A program made the position numbers and the translations under genes. This document shows, piece after piece, positions 1 through 9,668 of a stretch of 64,000 nucleotides of DNA. The stretch is from Fimbriimonadia bacterium (GTDB lineage: Bacteria; Armatimonadota; Fimbriimonadia; Fimbriimonadales; Fimbriimonadaceae). Positions within the stretch are counted from its first letter, which is position 1. The number at the start of each line of letters is the position of its first letter. Location: positions 62,001 through 126,000 of the forward strand of contig JAUIKO010000003.1 in assembly GCA_030430755.1 (NCBI GenBank). Reading direction: 5' to 3'. The notes under the pieces were generated by a model. It did not search any database and had not been told where the DNA came from. It saw nothing but the letters and a program-made list of their open reading frames with translations.

Positions 1-155
1 ATGCTCATTAAATCGCCTAGCGTATCATCCTCTACTCTAGTAGAATAACCCGCTATACTAGACTTACCTGCATTAGATCCTCCACAACCTGTTAATGCTA
101 CTGCTGCTGCTAAACCAAATAAAGGTAAACTGTACTTCTTTGCAAATTGTTTCAT
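1..155 (-). CDS. Putative lipoprotein, N-terminal part only
   Basis: The first 51 codons of a minus-strand gene run off the left edge of the window. The start is the ATG at 155-153, preceded by a good GGAG ribosome site eight bases upstream. The peptide begins MKQFAKKYSLPLFGLAAAVA and is followed by the lipobox LTGC with GGSNAGKSS after it. This is a textbook lipoprotein signal peptide with a Gly/Ser linker, so the product should be a membrane-anchored lipoprotein. The start resembles that of the large lipoprotein at 59797-62217 (VGCGGSSSG), but no further homology is visible in the part available. Its function cannot be judged. Confidence 0.8.
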   Translation of the reverse strand, partial: MKQFAKKYSLPLFGLAAAVALTGCGGSNAGKSSIAGYSTRVEDDTLGDLMS

Positions 156-347
156 ATATATTTCTCCAAATTAATCCTATATAACATTAAAGTATTATAT
201 GATAAATACTTATCTACTCATGATTATTGGAGCTGATATCTAATTCCGCACAACCTATCTCAATTTTCTTGCTTTTGGCGAAATATCTCGTAATACTTTC
301 AGCTAGATAGAAATCACAAAAATCTAGTAACATTTAACTAGGACGTT

Positions 348-1469
348 ATGATAGATAATATAAAAAAAGGACCGGTGCTTGTCGCTATGTCTGGTGGAGT
401 AGATAGTAGTGTAGTAGCAGCTATACTTAAAGACCAGGGATATGATGTAATTGGAATGACCATGCAAATATGGCAAGAATCTCAAGTTGATCCTCGAAAA
501 AACGGGTGTTGTTCATTGGGAGCAGTTGAAGATGCTAGGCGAGTTGCAAGAAAACTCAATATTCCATTTTATGTTGTCAATTATAAGGACGAATTTAAAA
601 AAGACGTCATCGATTATTTTATTGAAGAATACGCCAACGGGCGAACTCCTAATCCGTGTGTAGAATGTAATCGAAAAGTTAAATTTGATCATCTTTACAA
701 AAAAATGAAAGAACTTGGCTGTACACATCTTGCTACAGGGCATTATGCTTCAATTGTACATCATCCAGACACAGATTCTTATCACTTAAAACGCTCTAAA
801 AATACTGCAAAAGACCAGAGTTATGTTCTGTATTCTTTAAATCAACAGATGTTATCATCTATTTTATTTCCTCTTGGAGAGATGGAAAATAAAGAAGATA
901 TTAGAAAGTTAGCTGAACACTACCAACTTCCTGTTGCAAGAAAACCTGATTCTCAGGAAATATGTTTTGTCAGTGAAGCTGGCGGATATTCAGAATTTCT
1001 TAAAAAGAATAGACCAGAGCTGTTTAAAGATCAAGGAGATTTAGTAAATACCAAAGGGGAAAAAATCGGATCTCACCAAGGAACCTCAAAATATACGATA
1101 GGACAACGAAAAGGAATAGGTGTGTCTGGACCGAAACCTCTTTATGTTATCGATATTAAACCCAAAATCAATCAGATCGTTATTGGGGAAAAAGAAAATC
1201 TCAAAACAAGAAAAGTTCTTATCGATCAGGTTCATATCACTATACCAAAAGACCAACTTCCTTTAAAGGTAACCGCGAAAATAAGGTACAACATGACACC
1301 TGCTCCAGCAACATTATATTGTATAAATAATGAAACCTATTTAGAGTTTGATGAAGATGTCAGTGCTCCGACACCTGGACAGATTGCTGTGGCTTACAAT
1401 GAATTTGATATCGTAATTGCTGGCGGTATCATAGAGAAATCACCATCCACCCACTCTTATTTAAGCTAA
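348..1469 (+). CDS. mnmA: tRNA-specific 2-thiouridylase MnmA
   Basis: MnmA activates the wobble uridine of tRNA-Lys, -Glu and -Gln with ATP and installs sulfur relayed from a cysteine desulfurase. The 373-residue length is normal for the family. The PP-loop ATP motif SGGVDSS lies at residues 15-21. The catalytic cysteine pair is present: Cys104 in TPNPCVECNR and Cys206 in DSQEICFV, matching E. coli Cys102 and Cys199. GHYA (131-134) and the C-terminal beta-barrel are also visible. An AGGA sits six bases before the ATG. The gene stands alone on the plus strand, divergent from the lipoprotein on its left, and ends at a strong hairpin. Confidence 0.97.
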   Translation: MIDNIKKGPVLVAMSGGVDSSVVAAILKDQGYDVIGMTMQIWQESQVDPRKNGCCSLGAVEDARRVARKLNIPFYVVNYKDEFKKDVIDYFIEEYANGRTPNPCVECNRKVKFDHLYKKMKELGCTHLATGHYASIVHHPDTDSYHLKRSKNTAKDQSYVLYSLNQQMLSSILFPLGEMENKEDIRKLAEHYQLPVARKPDSQEICFVSEAGGYSEFLKKNRPELFKDQGDLVNTKGEKIGSHQGTSKYTIGQRKGIGVSGPKPLYVIDIKPKINQIVIGEKENLKTRKVLIDQVHITIPKDQLPLKVTAKIRYNMTPAPATLYCINNETYLEFDEDVSAPTPGQIAVAYNEFDIVIAGGIIEKSPSTHSYLS

Positions 1470-1471
1470 AT

Positions 1472-1521
1472 ATTTCAGCTCCGAGTGATTCTTATTATTC
1501 TCTGGAGCTGAAATGGTTTTT
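1472..1521 (+). terminator. Hairpin terminator between convergent genes
   Basis: A perfect 11-bp inverted repeat (ATTTCAGCTCC at 1472-1482, GGAGCTGAAAT at 1504-1514) has a 21-base loop and is followed by GG and five T. It lies directly behind the mnmA stop codon and just before the end of the convergent metalloprotease gene, so it probably ends transcription from mnmA and perhaps from both sides. Confidence 0.75.
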
Positions 1522-1522
1522 A

Positions 1523-4500
1523 CTACATCTGAATAGGCAAACGTTCTTCAGCTTTCTGAATACAATGCAGCAATCGTTCACAATGTTGTATAGAAATCTC
1601 ATTTAACTTTTTCTTTTTATCACTTTTGAGTATGTTCTGAAGATTTCTTTTCAATTTCTTTATCTCTTTGTGGAAACATAGCTCCAGTTCAGATAACGTA
1701 GGGGTTATTCCCTTACCCCAGAAAGAGCTCCATACCGATAACATCTGAGATAAAGTTATATTCTGTGTATCACGACGAATATCTGTTATATTTTTCTTAT
1801 GGAATATCTCTTGAAAAACAGCTTCAGAAATACCACTGACATGTTCATTCACTGAATAATAATCCTTTCCTAGCGGCTTAATCATAAACTGCGTTTCTAT
1901 TATCTGAGCTACTTTTTCGCAAGATAATAAGTCTCTTATAATGGAGCCTGTAATACATTGCAAGGTATGCCTCGGGTTTGGTGACCAGAGATGATCTCTA
2001 TACCTATACATAGTACTGTGGTCACTTCGTTCACTATCAAAGTGGTATCCCATATTTAAGTTGTTAATAACATGTTCTGGCAAGTGAAATGTATCTATTT
2101 TAATCCAGTTGCTAATCAAAAGATTTAATGCTTCTCGCTGGAGTGCTGGATCAATTGGTTTTGCACTGGCAGAAAAACCTTTATCCCCAGGTTTGCTTCT
2201 ACTTCTATTTAATCCGCCAATAAAACTAGAAGTCAATTTAGCATATTGATGCTGAGAAAAAAACGTATTGAACAAGTATCTAGTCTGCTTTGCAAAATCC
2301 TTCCCTTCTACAACAAAATTATGAATAATATTTTTTCTTACTTTGTTCATAAATTCATGAAAATCTTTATTGAACTGCACTCCATCTTTAGCAAGAGCAA
2401 ACACTGTAACATAAGGTAATTTACCACCAGAAAAATAGCAATCTTCATCAGTCATAAACTGGTAAGCTGGATCTCCACTTTTTTTAGCAACGAGTTCTTC
2501 CAGTATCTTTTTCTCGGTCTGAATATTCGTGGAAACAATCGGTTTATAACCATACTCTATCGCGTGGTAATCATACACGCCTATCGTCTGAGAATAAAAT
2601 GTTCCCTTCCCTTTCTGCAAGGCATATAGATTAATGGATGCATAATCCATGACACTCGAGCTTACGCCTAATTTACTAATAATGCTTTCATCTTTTAATT
2701 CATCAGTGGTTAAAAATGCCGGTGATATAAAATTATGTCTAAGACCTAAACAGTGTCCCATTTCATGCATAATTCCTTGCTTTAACCACTGCCGTACTAT
2801 TTCCTTCTTTACTTCCTTTTTATTTAATCCAGGCCATGAATTTAAGCAAGTCGATATGATATTACACTGTTCTTGGTATCCGGAATTTTCTCGAAGTTTT
2901 GTTTTACTCGAACAATCATTGCATGGATGTATTGTTATCGATGTTTTATTTGATGGCTTTCGGATGATAGCATCTGAAGATGCTCCGTAATATAAATAAT
3001 CTCCATACCCATACTTCAATTTCCTCACAAGAGATGCATCTAGATTGAAGTAAGAGCTCAATATCTCACCTGTAAATGGATCACATAGCCATGAAGCACG
3101 ACCTCCATATGAGACTCCTCCAACCAACCATCGAACAACATTAAACCTCGCATCTGCATGATGATAATTTTTATCTTTTGGGGGATCTTGAACGATAATA
3201 GCATTTTTAAATCCTATTTGCTCAAATGCTTTATTCCATTCTAAAATACCTTCTCTTACTAAAACTCGATACTTTTTGGGTACTGAATGATCTATTGTCC
3301 AAACGATAGGTTTAATGGGTTCGGAAAGCTCCTGAGAGGGGTTTTTCTTTTTTAAATTCCAGCGATTGATATACTCCTCACGGACCTTCGCTTTTTCTAT
3401 TCTGTCTAAGTTAAAAATATCTGTCGTAAAGTACCCTACTCTCGTATCATAAAGCCTTGGTTTATAGCCCGTATCTTTTCTGTACCAGAGATTCGCTATC
3501 ATTTCAACAGGATGTTCTCTATCGACTTCTCCATGATTACCGAGTTTATCATTACTGCTTGAGCTATAATTTTTAAATTGAGAACCAAATCGGATTACTG
3601 CATTTTTTGGAAAAGATTTAACATCTAAAATTTGAACATCCTCAGATCGAGGAATACCATACGAATCATCTCCCAAATGCCCTTTTCCTGTAAAATATTT
3701 CTCCATAAACGGTTTAAAATCCACAAGATATTGGTTTAAATCTGGTCGCTCTGCAATGATAGGCATCTTAAACAGAATCGGTTCCTTATAAGCATTTTTT
3801 GCACTTTCAGCAATTTCTCCATCATCTGACCACTTATAGTTAGCCCTTGCATGTTTAATATATATTTTCTGATTCGATTTTTCAAATACATAAGGAGTTA
3901 TTGTATTATATACATTCGATCCGCCAGTTTCATAGGGCGCAATCGATCCTATACTAACAGTTGAACGTGCACACCAAATTCTACCTAACTTGTTTTTATC
4001 GACTAATAAATATAACTGATCTTTATTTTTATAAAAAGTAAAAACTCCATCTATCTTCGTAGCATCTTGGGTAATTCTATTAAATGCATCAATTTTTGAT
4101 TGATACTTCTCGTATGGAATCATCCCTGCATCTTTATGATGAAGATTTAGGATAGATTTTAAAAGAAGCATAAAAACATTATAAGCAATAAGATCTTTAT
4201 CATAAAAAGAATTAATGATATGCTTATCCTCTCCTGAATCAGTAATATGAAGAATATCTCCAGTATATTGGACCCTATCCCGTTCTGAATCAAAGCTAGA
4301 GATAAAATCCATCTGGGTGTAGATAGAATCATTAGAGGATAATTCTAAAGTATTTCTCAAAAGACTTAACGGTTCACTCAATCCATGGAATGATTTTTCA
4401 CTTAGCTGGATCTTATCTGATCCAAATTTAGGTCCAAAATTAATAATGATTTCTTTTTGTTTAAAATCGAGTTGAATAAATCCCAAAATGTCATCTTTTC

Positions 4501-4867
4501 CAACATTGGTAACTACAGAAATATAGGTTTCAGGTGTTAATATTGTTTGAATAGTTGATTTCATATCAACACCTTTATGTATCTTATCATTCTGTTTGAC
4601 AATATTCATCCAAAGATCTTTTGCAAGTAACTTTGTATGGATTCCTTCTGAAAAATACTTGCTTTCTAGTATTGTTTTCAAAGTGCTTCTTTTTTCTTCG
4701 ATCGGTGACAATTGTATATTGCCTCTATGCCGATGATTATCAGAAAAGGATGTAGTGGCAGGCAAATCTAAATTTATAGATGGATCATCTTTTGCAAAGA
4801 TTTCTTTACTAAAAAGAAAAGAAAAGGAATGAACTATAACCAATAGAGCTGATAGTGAATACTTCAT
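1523..4867 (-). CDS. Secreted zinc metalloprotease (DUF5117/5118 type)
   Basis: This is a large exported protease of 1114 residues. A signal peptide covers roughly residues 1-25. The zinc site HEMGHCLGLRH lies at 701-711 and fits the metzincin pattern HExxHxxGxxH. The upstream part (residues about 270-640), with IAERPDL, TVSIGSIAPYET and the WNKAFEQIGFKNAI stretch, matches the bacterial zinc-dependent metalloproteases annotated with DUF5117/DUF5118 and a reprolysin-like propeptide. That family is usually nearer 800-900 residues; the extra length here lies in the N-terminal 250 residues and the charged C-terminus. It should act in the periplasm or outside the cell; the substrate is unknown. 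The gene is monocistronic, with a hairpin shared with mnmA at its 3' end. Confidence 0.9.
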   Translation of the reverse strand: MKYSLSALLVIVHSFSFLFSKEIFAKDDPSINLDLPATTSFSDNHRHRGNIQLSPIEEKRSTLKTILESKYFSEGIHTKLLAKDLWMNIVKQNDKIHKGVDMKSTIQTILTPETYISVVTNVGKDDILGFIQLDFKQKEIIINFGPKFGSDKIQLSEKSFHGLSEPLSLLRNTLELSSNDSIYTQMDFISSFDSERDRVQYTGDILHITDSGEDKHIINSFYDKDLIAYNVFMLLLKSILNLHHKDAGMIPYEKYQSKIDAFNRITQDATKIDGVFTFYKNKDQLYLLVDKNKLGRIWCARSTVSIGSIAPYETGGSNVYNTITPYVFEKSNQKIYIKHARANYKWSDDGEIAESAKNAYKEPILFKMPIIAERPDLNQYLVDFKPFMEKYFTGKGHLGDDSYGIPRSEDVQILDVKSFPKNAVIRFGSQFKNYSSSSNDKLGNHGEVDREHPVEMIANLWYRKDTGYKPRLYDTRVGYFTTDIFNLDRIEKAKVREEYINRWNLKKKNPSQELSEPIKPIVWTIDHSVPKKYRVLVREGILEWNKAFEQIGFKNAIIVQDPPKDKNYHHADARFNVVRWLVGGVSYGGRASWLCDPFTGEILSSYFNLDASLVRKLKYGYGDYLYYGASSDAIIRKPSNKTSITIHPCNDCSSKTKLRENSGYQEQCNIISTCLNSWPGLNKKEVKKEIVRQWLKQGIMHEMGHCLGLRHNFISPAFLTTDELKDESIISKLGVSSSVMDYASINLYALQKGKGTFYSQTIGVYDYHAIEYGYKPIVSTNIQTEKKILEELVAKKSGDPAYQFMTDEDCYFSGGKLPYVTVFALAKDGVQFNKDFHEFMNKVRKNIIHNFVVEGKDFAKQTRYLFNTFFSQHQYAKLTSSFIGGLNRSRSKPGDKGFSASAKPIDPALQREALNLLISNWIKIDTFHLPEHVINNLNMGYHFDSERSDHSTMYRYRDHLWSPNPRHTLQCITGSIIRDLLSCEKVAQIIETQFMIKPLGKDYYSVNEHVSGISEAVFQEIFHKKNITDIRRDTQNITLSQMLSVWSSFWGKGITPTLSELELCFHKEIKKLKRNLQNILKSDKKKKLNEISIQHCERLLHCIQKAEERLPIQM

Positions 4868-4952
4868 AACCCCTATTATAACATAACGATTCTAACCAGA
4901 AAAGAATAATAACTATTTAGTATTCCTGCTAATATTTATTCTTTCCTAGATT

Positions 4953-5825
4953 CTACATTAATACACATTCTTGTACTTTTTTAGGCTTTATATAAGGAGT
5001 ATCGGGATCCATCAATTTATCTAATTCATCAACAGATATCGAATCCATAAACTCATGATTGCTTGAAAACATAAAGTACATAGAAAACTTTCGCGAAAAA
5101 TAGACTCTCTCTCCTGTACTCAATCTTATTTTTAGACTAGGATTATAATCAGAACAAGATATAAATTGATAGGCGCTATACATCGAAGTTCGTACTTGAG
5201 TTCCAGCAGGATATTTTCTGTCAGATTTCTGATCGATTTTGATCCTTTTCGGAGCAAGAAATGTTTTATGATATTCTCCAAATTCTGAGAGTTTCCATTC
5301 CGAAATGATGCCATTCTTGCTATCTTTAACTTTCCAAAAACCTTTATATTCTTTTCTAATCATGTAGTCTTCAAAATATTGATCTATATATAAATCATTA
5401 AAATAATATATCTTATTCCCATCATTTCTAAGAAAACATATATCAGAATCATCATAACAAATAATCCGTAAATCATTCATTCTCTTAACCATGAACCTTA
5501 CAGGAAAACAACATTCAACTAGATAATTTGAATGATCCGTATTTTTAATTAGATAAACTTCAAAGTCTCGCAAATATCTAACCGCTCTACATGGAGATAA
5601 ACATTCTTGGCATATATCTCCCTCTAAATATCTAATTTTTGAAGGGTCATGAACATCATAAGATTGTCTCGTTGTGTTAAAATTAGAATTTCTCGCCGCG
5701 TTTCGATCGATGATAGAGGTTATATTACATTGAGATATACTTGCAGAGTGAATAGTTTTCATTAAAATGGAGCAGATCCACAAACAACTAAAATTAAATG
5801 CAACTTTCAAGGCTTTAAATATCAT
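4953..5825 (-). CDS. Hypothetical exported protein
   Basis: The product has 290 residues and I do not recognise a family. The first 28 residues are hydrophobic and look like a signal peptide; an internal Met at residue 22 would remove most of it, so the long start is preferred although no clear ribosome site is visible. A small Cys cluster (CQECLSPC) lies near residue 75, and the rest is rich in Tyr, Asp and charged residues with no repeats. The same strand and 85-base spacing put it upstream of the metalloprotease, so the two could be co-transcribed. Codon use resembles neighbouring genes, so it is probably real. Confidence 0.65.
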   Translation of the reverse strand: MIFKALKVAFNFSCLWICSILMKTIHSASISQCNITSIIDRNAARNSNFNTTRQSYDVHDPSKIRYLEGDICQECLSPCRAVRYLRDFEVYLIKNTDHSNYLVECCFPVRFMVKRMNDLRIICYDDSDICFLRNDGNKIYYFNDLYIDQYFEDYMIRKEYKGFWKVKDSKNGIISEWKLSEFGEYHKTFLAPKRIKIDQKSDRKYPAGTQVRTSMYSAYQFISCSDYNPSLKIRLSTGERVYFSRKFSMYFMFSSNHEFMDSISVDELDKLMDPDTPYIKPKKVQECVLM

Positions 5826-5945
5826 TAATATTATTTATAACACATCTAATAATAAAATATCTGAAGTTTTGCTTTTTTGCAGCATTATTCCTTGATGTAT
5901 AATCATGCTACTGAATCATCATCTCACAGATATTGAAGTTATCAT

Positions 5946-6527
5946 ATGGAACCACACAACTTAAACAAATTATTACCAGAACATGCTTTTAACTGGCCAA
6001 AATGGATCATAGGATCCCAACTTATAAATGGCGAAAAGAAATGCAGGATTATTGAAGTAGAAATTTACCGTGGTAAAGATGATCCCGGAAGTCATGCGTA
6101 TCGAGGTAAAACTAAAAGAAATAGCAACATGTTTGGCCCTCCAGGTTACAGTTATATTTATTTAAATTACGGTATTCATTGGCTTTTAAATATTGTCGTA
6201 GAACCTGAATCATCCCCTGCAGCCATTCTCATACGTGGAGCGATTCCGATTTCAGGTTTTGATAAAGAAGTAAACCTTATTGGGCCTGGTAGACTCACTA
6301 AAGGAATGGGTATTGAACGCATGCATCACAATTTGTATCTTTTCTCTGATTCTAGCAATATATATATAAACCTTCCTGATCAACCTACTGAGAATATCAT
6401 CAAAACAGAACGTATTGGTTTATCAGAAAAAAAAGGTAAGTCCTTCCTCTGGAGATTTGTAGATTCATCTTACAAAGATATGGTAGTTTCTACTTATAAA
6501 ACGCAAAAAACACCTGAAATGCGATAA
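5946..6527 (+). CDS. 3-methyladenine DNA glycosylase (AAG/MPG family)
   Basis: This 193-residue enzyme removes alkylated purines such as 3-methyladenine from DNA, starting base-excision repair. The family signature is intact: IIEVEIY at 35-41, DPGSHAYRGKTKRNSNMFG from about 46, and PPGYSYIYLNYGIHW next. Glu39, Tyr41 and His50 correspond to the catalytic Glu125, Tyr127 and His136 of the human enzyme, with identical spacing. The length matches bacterial members. It stands alone, divergent from the hypothetical gene on its left and followed by an MFS transporter 81 bases downstream. The symbol mpg is often used for such genes. Confidence 0.95.
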   Translation: MEPHNLNKLLPEHAFNWPKWIIGSQLINGEKKCRIIEVEIYRGKDDPGSHAYRGKTKRNSNMFGPPGYSYIYLNYGIHWLLNIVVEPESSPAAILIRGAIPISGFDKEVNLIGPGRLTKGMGIERMHHNLYLFSDSSNIYINLPDQPTENIIKTERIGLSEKKGKSFLWRFVDSSYKDMVVSTYKTQKTPEMR

Positions 6528-6608
6528 AATGATAATACTATTACATCGTATATTCAATATTCATGTAATTTGAACATGTGAATCTGTTTATCCTATACTA
6601 AACCGCTT

Positions 6609-7883
6609 ATGGACACTCAAAATAATACTCCTCACCACCAACCGATATGGAAACAAAAAAATGTATATAGCCTACTGATTGTAGCACTTCTTGCAGAAAT
6701 AGGTTATGCTCTTTTGAATATGTCTGCAATGCCTGTCTATTTAAAAAATGACCTCGGTATTACTACGAGTGTTATTGGGTTTGTTGTAGCAACATTTCTC
6801 CTCTCTGAAGCATTTTTCAAAAGCATCACCGGACAACTGGCAGACCAAATAGGTAGAAAAAGATTAATCATTCCTGGTACAGCTATTACTATTTTCACAC
6901 CTATTTTAACTCTTTTAATTCCAAAAAGCTTCGGAGCTTGTGGGATCGCTATGATTATGATGTTAAGAGTCCTTGATGGAATAGGTATAGCAATGTTTTG
7001 GCCAGCAGCTTTTGCTTTGATGAGTGAAGAAGTTGGAAAAAAAGATCGAGCACAATCGATGGCCCTCCTTAACACATGTTATTTAATAGGTGTTGCCATA
7101 GCCATGCCTCTTGGGGGCTTGGTAAATGATTTAACTCAGCAAAAAGAAGCAAGTTTTATATTAACTTCTATTATATTTACAGCTCTAACTTATTATGCGT
7201 GGAGGTATATTAAACCCGATAAAGAAATTCCACCCTTAAGAACCGTGCTTTTTTCTAATAAATGGACATATTTTAAAGATATATATAAAGCAGCAACACA
7301 CATCCCTCATTTTGTAATGCTTGCCATGATGACGTTTATGTCGATTGGACTTTTAGTACCGATTATTAAAATCTTTGCTGAAGCGCAATTTGGTCTTAGT
7401 GAAGCATCATTTGGGCTCATATTCATACCTGGTGCTTTAGGATTGGCATTTCTTGCAACACCTATATCTAATTTAGTAAAAGATTATAAAACAAGTAAAA
7501 CCGTTCTTATTGGTAATATTATTTGCTCGATAGGCATGTTGATCATATCATCTGGCGCAGTGATTCCCTTCATGAGAAATCTGTTTATCATGGGTATTGC
7601 CTCCATTCCAGTTGGCATAGGCTTTCTGATGGCTGTTCCTTCCTGGTACTCATTTATCACAAATATTAACCCTAAAAAAAGTGGCACCTATATTGGAGTC
7701 ATGTTAACAGCGCAAGGCATCGGTATGATTATGGGTACTCCTATAGGTGGTGCTTCTTATCAGTTTTTCCAGGTTATTGATCCTGACTTTGGAAGATATT
7801 CCCCACTCATTCTTTCGACGATATGTGTTACAGCCTGTATACCCATTGCTGTAAGTTTAAGGAAAACGGATACTTCATCATAG
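6609..7883 (+). CDS. MFS transporter
   Basis: The product is a 424-residue inner-membrane protein with about twelve hydrophobic segments. The major-facilitator motif A is visible as GQLADQIGRKR between the second and third segments, and a weaker copy (SNLVKDYKTSK) lies between segments eight and nine, as expected for two six-helix halves. The family moves small solutes or drugs using the proton gradient; nothing in the sequence shows the substrate. The gene lies 81 bases behind the DNA glycosylase and could share its transcript. A gene-poor stretch follows. Confidence 0.9.
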   Translation: MDTQNNTPHHQPIWKQKNVYSLLIVALLAEIGYALLNMSAMPVYLKNDLGITTSVIGFVVATFLLSEAFFKSITGQLADQIGRKRLIIPGTAITIFTPILTLLIPKSFGACGIAMIMMLRVLDGIGIAMFWPAAFALMSEEVGKKDRAQSMALLNTCYLIGVAIAMPLGGLVNDLTQQKEASFILTSIIFTALTYYAWRYIKPDKEIPPLRTVLFSNKWTYFKDIYKAATHIPHFVMLAMMTFMSIGLLVPIIKIFAEAQFGLSEASFGLIFIPGALGLAFLATPISNLVKDYKTSKTVLIGNIICSIGMLIISSGAVIPFMRNLFIMGIASIPVGIGFLMAVPSWYSFITNINPKKSGTYIGVMLTAQGIGMIMGTPIGGASYQFFQVIDPDFGRYSPLILSTICVTACIPIAVSLRKTDTSS

Positions 7884-7991
7884 ATCTTCTTTCTTTATTT
7901 TATACATAAACCCATATAGATGCATCCCTAGGAAAACTATATTTAGATAAGTCTAGTTAATAGTAATCTGTCACAAACATCATCACAATCC

Positions 7992-8298
7992 AATCACCAG
8001 TATAGAATTTACCCGTGCAGAAATTACCACGACTAAAATTTATAATACAGAATACTCATAATAGAGCTAGCTCCTATACATAAGGCCGCACTAATGCAAT
8101 TCACCAGTATGGCTGGATAAAGTTAAAATTCACCCATACAACCCCGCGCACATGTAGATACTTGCCTAATATAAAAATCACCATTAATCAATGGCCAGTA
8201 TAGCATCCACCAGTAACAGCATCCACACAAGTAACAGCATCTACACAAGTAACAGCATCCACCAATTACGATACCACCAAGGCAAAATGAACCCATGA
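7992..8298. repeat. Degenerate short-repeat tract in gene-poor gap
   Basis: The gap 7884-8429 holds no convincing gene. Within it, the phrase CACCAGTAT or CACCAGTA recurs (7992-8010, 8098-8110, 8208-8216), and three 18-bp units GTAACAGCATCCACACAA stand in tandem at 8213-8230, 8231-8248 and 8249-8266, the last one diverged. The unit length is a multiple of three, so each unit could encode six residues (VTASTQ), but the frame is stopped just upstream. A short ATG frame (8191-8298) merely follows the repeat. This looks like the remains of a repeat-rich coding region or a local microsatellite. Confidence 0.5.
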
Positions 8299-8429
8299 AG
8301 TAACTCTTACAGAAGTCATTTGTATATAAAATCCCATATCCACTGAAATTTGCTTTTTTTCTTGATTACATAATGCACTTATAGAAAACATAGATTTAAT
8401 ATCTGTTTAATATTAGTATTCAATTACAA

Positions 8430-8603
8430 ATGAATAAATCATCTAAACACTTCTGGAGAAAACTATTTTGACTACAGGAATATTTAGGTGTCAGTGAAAA
8501 TGTATTTAAAAATCGAATTAAAAAAATATCAACAAGATAAGGTGTTTCCAAAAAAAAAGCATCATTCCTCGTTGATATTGATTTAAAAAAGGTTCTATTC
8601 TAA
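8430..8603 (+). pseudogene. Dead helix-turn-helix (HTH_17/excisionase-like) gene
   Basis: A single reading frame from the ATG at 8430 to the TAA at 8601 reads MNKSSKHFWRKLF, stop, LQEYLGVSENVFKNRIKK and ISTR, stop, then GVSKKKASFLVDIDLKKVLF. The middle part fits the MerR-like/excisionase HTH_17 pattern (EYLGVSxNTVxxxIKKG), and the last part fits the end of that domain, where a basic strand leads into DIDxxKxWL. Two in-frame stops, TGA at 8469 and TAA at 8538, break it, with no frameshift. The domain is about the usual 50-60 residues. It is probably a decayed small DNA-binding gene, perhaps left by a mobile element. Confidence 0.6.
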
Positions 8604-8629
8604 CATAAAAACCTTCCATCATCTGATTT

Positions 8630-9598
8630 TTATATAGACATATGATACGCAAGTTTTAGCTTACTAAGATCAATTTCTCTTTTGGATCCCAATACGGTTT
8701 CTAAATCAGTGGCAACCAGTGATCTTCCTTGTATTCCTGCCATTTTTCCGGATTCACCGCTAAGCAATAAATCTACTGCATGCGCTCCTAACTGCATGGA
8801 AAGGACTCTGTCATGCGCAGTTGGACTTCCACCTCTTTGCATATGCCCTAGGACCATATATCTTACTTCAAATCCTGTATGCTCTTGAATAGAATCTCTT
8901 ACATCTCGAGCTGCAGCAGCACCTTCAGCAACTATGATAATACTGCTTTTTTTACCCTTATCTCTCATCTGAATAAGGTTTTCGCTAATATCCATAAGAT
9001 TGTATGGCATTTCAGGAATAATGATCGCTTCTGCCCCTGCAGATAAACCTACGTCCACAGCTATAAATCCATTTCTCCTTCCCATGACCTCTATCACAAA
9101 AACTCGATCGTGGGAATAAGCAGTATCTCTGACTTTATCAATAGCGCTCAATGCAGTATTGACAGCAGTATCAAAACCAATCGAATAATCAGAACAAGGG
9201 ATATCATTATCAATGGATGCTGGCACTCCTATAACAGGAAAACCTGCCTCCTGATAAAGCTTCATGGCACCTGTTAATGACCCATCACCTCCGATAACAA
9301 CTAACCCATCTATTCCAATATGGCGCAGAGATCTTAATGCTTGCTCTCTCCCCTCTGGCTTCATAAACTCTAAACACCTAGCAGTTCTTAAAATAGTTCC
9401 ACCCGTTGTGACAATACCACCTACACTAATAGTATTCATCTGCTGGTAATTTTCTTCCATTACACCTCTCCAGCCATGATAAAAACCATAAGGTTCCACA
9501 CCTTTTGCCAAACATGTCCTTACTACAGACCGGATTGCAGCATTCATACCTGGTGAATCACCACCACTTGTTAAAATTCCTATTTTCTTCAAAATCAA
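8630..9598 (-). CDS. pfkA: ATP-dependent 6-phosphofructokinase
   Basis: PfkA phosphorylates fructose 6-phosphate to the 1,6-bisphosphate, the committed step of glycolysis. The 322 residues match bacterial PfkA. GGDSPGMNAAIR lies at 12-23. GGDGS at 103-107, with Gly106 at the discriminating position, indicates ATP rather than pyrophosphate as phosphoryl donor. The catalytic Asp129 sits in SIDND, where the usual Thr is a Ser. MGRRNGFIA and AEGA follow. The gene lies 70 bases behind polA on the same strand and is probably in one transcript with it. A glycolytic kinase implies sugar catabolism, in keeping with the ABC sugar importer at 12.9-16.2 kb. Confidence 0.97.
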   Translation of the reverse strand: MILKKIGILTSGGDSPGMNAAIRSVVRTCLAKGVEPYGFYHGWRGVMEENYQQMNTISVGGIVTTGGTILRTARCLEFMKPEGREQALRSLRHIGIDGLVVIGGDGSLTGAMKLYQEAGFPVIGVPASIDNDIPCSDYSIGFDTAVNTALSAIDKVRDTAYSHDRVFVIEVMGRRNGFIAVDVGLSAGAEAIIIPEMPYNLMDISENLIQMRDKGKKSSIIIVAEGAAAARDVRDSIQEHTGFEVRYMVLGHMQRGGSPTAHDRVLSMQLGAHAVDLLLSGESGKMAGIQGRSLVATDLETVLGSKREIDLSKLKLAYHMSI

Positions 9599-9668
9599 CC
9601 TCTAACTATTAAACTATATACTTCTAAATTAGATATTCCACACATAAACCCTATCTGTTGCAATAATT

